64,000 nucleotides of DNA from Paramecium sonneborni (Eukaryota; Ciliophora; Oligohymenophorea; Peniculida; Parameciidae), in NCBI GenBank assembly GCA_905182985.1, contig CAJJDN010000038.1, positions 142,258-206,257 of the forward strand, in the 5' to 3' direction. Positions 61,230 to 64,000 of this stretch are shown in pieces. Below the pieces are notes generated by a model. It was not told the origin of the DNA. It searched no databases and saw nothing but the letters and a program-made list of their open reading frames with translations. Position numbers and translations under genes: made by a program. Position 1 is the first letter of the stretch; every line of letters starts with the position of its first letter.

Positions 61230-62339
61230 TCAATTATTTCTTAAATTGTTAACATATTTTCTATTGTTCCCTAAACAGATTAGTAATAGGGTAATCAAGA
61301 AAAAAATGATGATGTCAGCCAAAAGTACTAATAAACAAATATTGTTAATCTTGTAGGCATCTTTTTCATCCAATTCTAAATCTAATGGATGCTCGATTAA
61401 TAAAAAATACAATAATTAAGGTGTAAAAAAGAGTATTTCTAAAGATTTCATAATAAAATTTTGAACTTAAAAAAATCCATTGCTTTTTTATTTTAAAAAT
61501 ATGAATTAGCATTCTGGAGGAATTAAAACAATATATGTTTTAAGTATAAAAAGCCATCTATTTAATGAATTCAATTATTATTAAAGTTTTCTTAATTTCA
61601 ATTCATCTTATCGATTTCTGATAACCATCTAATTACATTCAGTTAACAATTATTCTCTTTCATTATTTGCCTTATTAAACCATGCCTCATAAGTGTCATA
61701 AACAATTTTAATCTTCACATCTCTTGTTTGTTCACCTACTATTAGTAATTTATAGATTATTAATATAAATATTATTCTTATTGCTAAAAAAGAGCCAGGA
61801 ATCCACCAATAAAATTATTGCATAATTTTTTCACTATTTTCATCTTCCACTTAATTTCCATAATCATTTTAAATCACATAAATTATAACAATAAACACAT
61901 ATCCAATTCTTAAGCCAATATTCAACCATATGTATAAATTCATAAGATATCTAATCCATTTATTCTTATTCATCAATTTAATTAGAGCAGCAGAAGTATC
62001 TAAAGAACATTCTTACTTAAACTTCTTCATTTATGGTCTTGTTCTCAATAACAAAGCTTCTACTCGATTTCTCTTAACTTATCCGATTGGAACAACTTAT
62101 CGTGCTGATACCAATTCAGATGTCTTAAGTAATAAAGGCTCTAAACTGGATTCCTTTATGCTCTTCAATTAAAAGGTTTTCCTATTTGTTTAATAAGGAC
62201 GAACAAACATTGTTGGTCGATTCTGAATAATTTCTATAATATCAGATAAAATACTCTAAGCATCACCAAACACAGAATGAAATTCGTCGTTCTCAAAATT
62301 ATCTTTGCATGTCATGAAAGAGATTCTTTCCGAATTCAT
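61230..62339 (-). CDS. Multi-pass membrane protein, unknown
   Basis: 369 residues, intronless. Starts MNSERISFMTCKDNFENDEF; about 130 soluble residues come first. Membrane segments: YIWLNIGLRIGYVFIVIIYV (about 145-165), IPGSFLAIRIIFILIIYKLL (about 185-205), then a charged helical loop of about 60 residues, FILKTYIVLI-PPE (weak), ILFFTPQLLYFLLI (about 310) and ICLLVLLADIIIFFLITLLL (about 340-360). Four or five spans in all. It resembles ciliate small channel-like or transporter-like membrane proteins but matches no named family that I can identify. Confidence 0.75.
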
Positions 62340-62778
62340 TTATTAAATTAATAAGGAAATTTTCTTATATTTTATGTCCTATATAGCAAACTCAAAAAAC
62401 TTTAAATAACTTAAAACATATCCAATTAATCTCAATTATATACTAAATACTTATATATTTCAAATTTTGCTATTTTTCTCAAAGTTAACATTAAAATTTA
62501 TTCAATTAAAAACCATCATAAAAAACATGTTCAATTTGAACTTCATTCTGCATTTTATAATTAATTTTTAATTATGAATTTTCAATAGGAATCTTATCAA
62601 ATATTATTTTGTTAATATACACAATAAGGTTTAAAACTCATTTATAATTTTTAAAACTACTAAGATGGAAAGAGATGATTAATTCAAATTGCATGATTTT
62701 ACAATTAGAATAGATAATTGATAATTTTATCCGTAGATTCACTAATATAATTAATTTTAATTATTTCCAAAAGAATAT
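62340..62778. other. Divergent intergenic region
   Basis: 439 bp, AT-rich, between two divergent genes. No motif recognised. Confidence 0.4.
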
Positions 62779-63731
62779 ATGGAGACAAATCAAGATATTA
62801 TACTTCTAAAAGAGTCTTTCTTAGAATTCGTTAACAAAGTATAACCAATTTTTACAGGATAAGTGTTGGAATTATTTAATTCAAAATGGACACCCTTAAA
62901 AAAATTACTATCTGATCCTTAAAATAATGCTAGTGAAATATTCATTCTAGTTTCATCAATGTCATAATTAAAAAAAAGTAATTCTTCTTTTATTTCAACA
63001 AATTCCCCAAACTCTGACTGCAGCATCTAAAATAAATAAAAAATAGTTGATTAATAAGGAAAAACTAAAGAATTGATAGAGTAAAAAAAAGAAATTACAA
63101 AAGTAAAAGAATAAGCAAATCCTTTAACTTACAAGGAACTAAAAATTGGTATTTATTATAAACTATAATTTACTATAGAAATTAATAAGAACTTTTTTCT
63201 TAACACACCAAAATCAAGACCAAATTCTCAAAAGGATTTAGAATGTAATAGCAATAGATAAGGATATGAAGAAGATATTAAAGCAAAAATTCTTAGAGAT
63301 GATATCAAATGTAAATTAATTTTTTATTAACTTGCAATTTAGTTTTGAATTAATTAAGAAATGCTATACCTGAAAAGAAAATTCCAGTAAGTATTAACTT
63401 AGATTTGGATTCTAAAATTTAAGATGCTATTTTATAATTTAAGAAAAATAATTCAATTCTAAAGACTGTTCATGAAAGAAGCTCAGAAATTACAACACCT
63501 TAAAGTCCCAAAAATATTTATTAAGACTCTCCTCTAATGTATTTGCATAAACCTATGTATTAATACATTCAAAATCCAATTATATAACAATAATTAAATA
63601 ATGAAGGATTAAAAGGATATAGCATTTATTCAAAAAATGGTATTGCGTAACCTATTTAATTTGATAATCAATTTCAAATGATAGTGCAGCAATATAAAAA
63701 TAATTTAATCTATAAAAAGTTATATTTTTGA
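62779..63731 (+). CDS. Hypothetical protein with coiled coil
   Basis: 306 residues with a 32-nt intron at 63311-63342. Starts METNQDIILLKESFLEFVNK. After a helical N-terminus (TGQVLELFNSKWTPLKKLLS) comes an S/N-rich linker and a charged coiled coil (QQGKTKELIEQKKEITKVKE), then KIGIYYKLQFTIEINKNFFL and a Y/Q/N-rich disordered tail. No family recognised. Confidence 0.65.
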
Positions 63732-63799
63732 TTGGAATAATGATAATTTAGAGGATAAGTGTAATTAATTTAATTTAAAAGAAGCAATAAATTATTTAT

Positions 63800-64000
63800 T
63801 CAAGATTATTCTAATAATGAACGAAGTAAATCAATCTCATTTTACAAAGCCTCTTTTTTTTTATTCCATTTAATTTCTTTATTACGATATCTTGTAATCA
63901 ATTTGGTTGTTCTTACATATATTTCCTTCAATTCTTATTCCTTAACTTCACCAATATATTCATACTTATTGTGCTAAGTCTTATGTATTTAACATTTCAA
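63800..64000 (-). CDS. C-terminal end of a coiled-coil protein (partial)
   Basis: A minus-strand frame enters from the right edge and ends with TGA at 63800-63802. The visible 66 residues are strongly helical and charged (EVKEQELKEIYVRTTKLITR; ALQNEIDLLRSLLEQS). The start lies outside the window. Confidence 0.5.

Noticed and set aside
1..64000. CRISPR arrays, ribosome-binding sites, operons or rRNA genes
   Set aside because: No regularly spaced repeats and no ribosomal RNA signatures were seen, and the sequence is nuclear eukaryotic DNA.
1..64000. Telomeric repeats of the CCCCAA/CCCAAA kind
   Set aside because: Looked for at both ends and at the gaps; none present, so the window is chromosome-internal.

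Overview
Organism. This is a macronuclear-type, very AT-rich ciliate sequence, almost certainly from Paramecium. In most genes TAA and TAG must be read as glutamine and only TGA ends a frame. The introns are tiny: most I placed are 19-32 nt, starting GTA and ending TAG. Intergenic stretches are short. A standard-code reading gives only antisense or out-of-frame shadows, so every gene below was re-read with the ciliate code. About twenty genes are recognisable by family. Where introns are listed, the exon lengths sum to a multiple of three.

Layout. 0-8.4 kb: the end of a PPR protein, a bZIP factor, a lipin-type phosphatidate phosphatase, a coiled-coil protein and an AGC kinase. 8.4-13.4 kb: a beta-trefoil protein broken by an assembly gap and a minus-strand EF-hand protein. 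13.6-24.3 kb: a dense, well-preserved block with a short Dicer-like protein, an acyl-CoA oxidase, an oxysterol-binding protein, a BRCT-bearing family X DNA polymerase and a bZIP factor with a hydrophobic segment. 25-34.9 kb: a secreted acidic protein, a giant LRRC9-like leucine-rich repeat protein, a Myb protein, a coiled-coil protein, ribosomal P1 and a small zinc-binding protein. 34.9-46.4 kb: sparser, with an ESCRT-III (VPS20/CHMP6-like) gene, a second Myb gene, RPL35, a decayed AGC kinase and several broken-looking frames. 46.4-64 kb: a run of long ciliate proteins of unknown function together with MORN-repeat, Mei2-type RRM and cyclic-nucleotide-binding proteins.

How the genes relate. 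There are no operons; neighbours are convergent, divergent or tandem single-gene units. Two genes about 6 kb apart belong to families used in Paramecium genome rearrangement (short Dicer-like proteins that make developmental small RNAs, and family X polymerases that fill gaps at excision junctions); that link is inferred from family knowledge. MORN, LRRC9-like and cyclic-nucleotide-binding proteins fit a ciliated cell.

Quality warning. Three junctions carry exact direct repeats on both sides of N's (1,189 bp, 397 bp and 1,193 bp). These look like unmerged contig overlaps and create duplicate gene copies that are probably not real.
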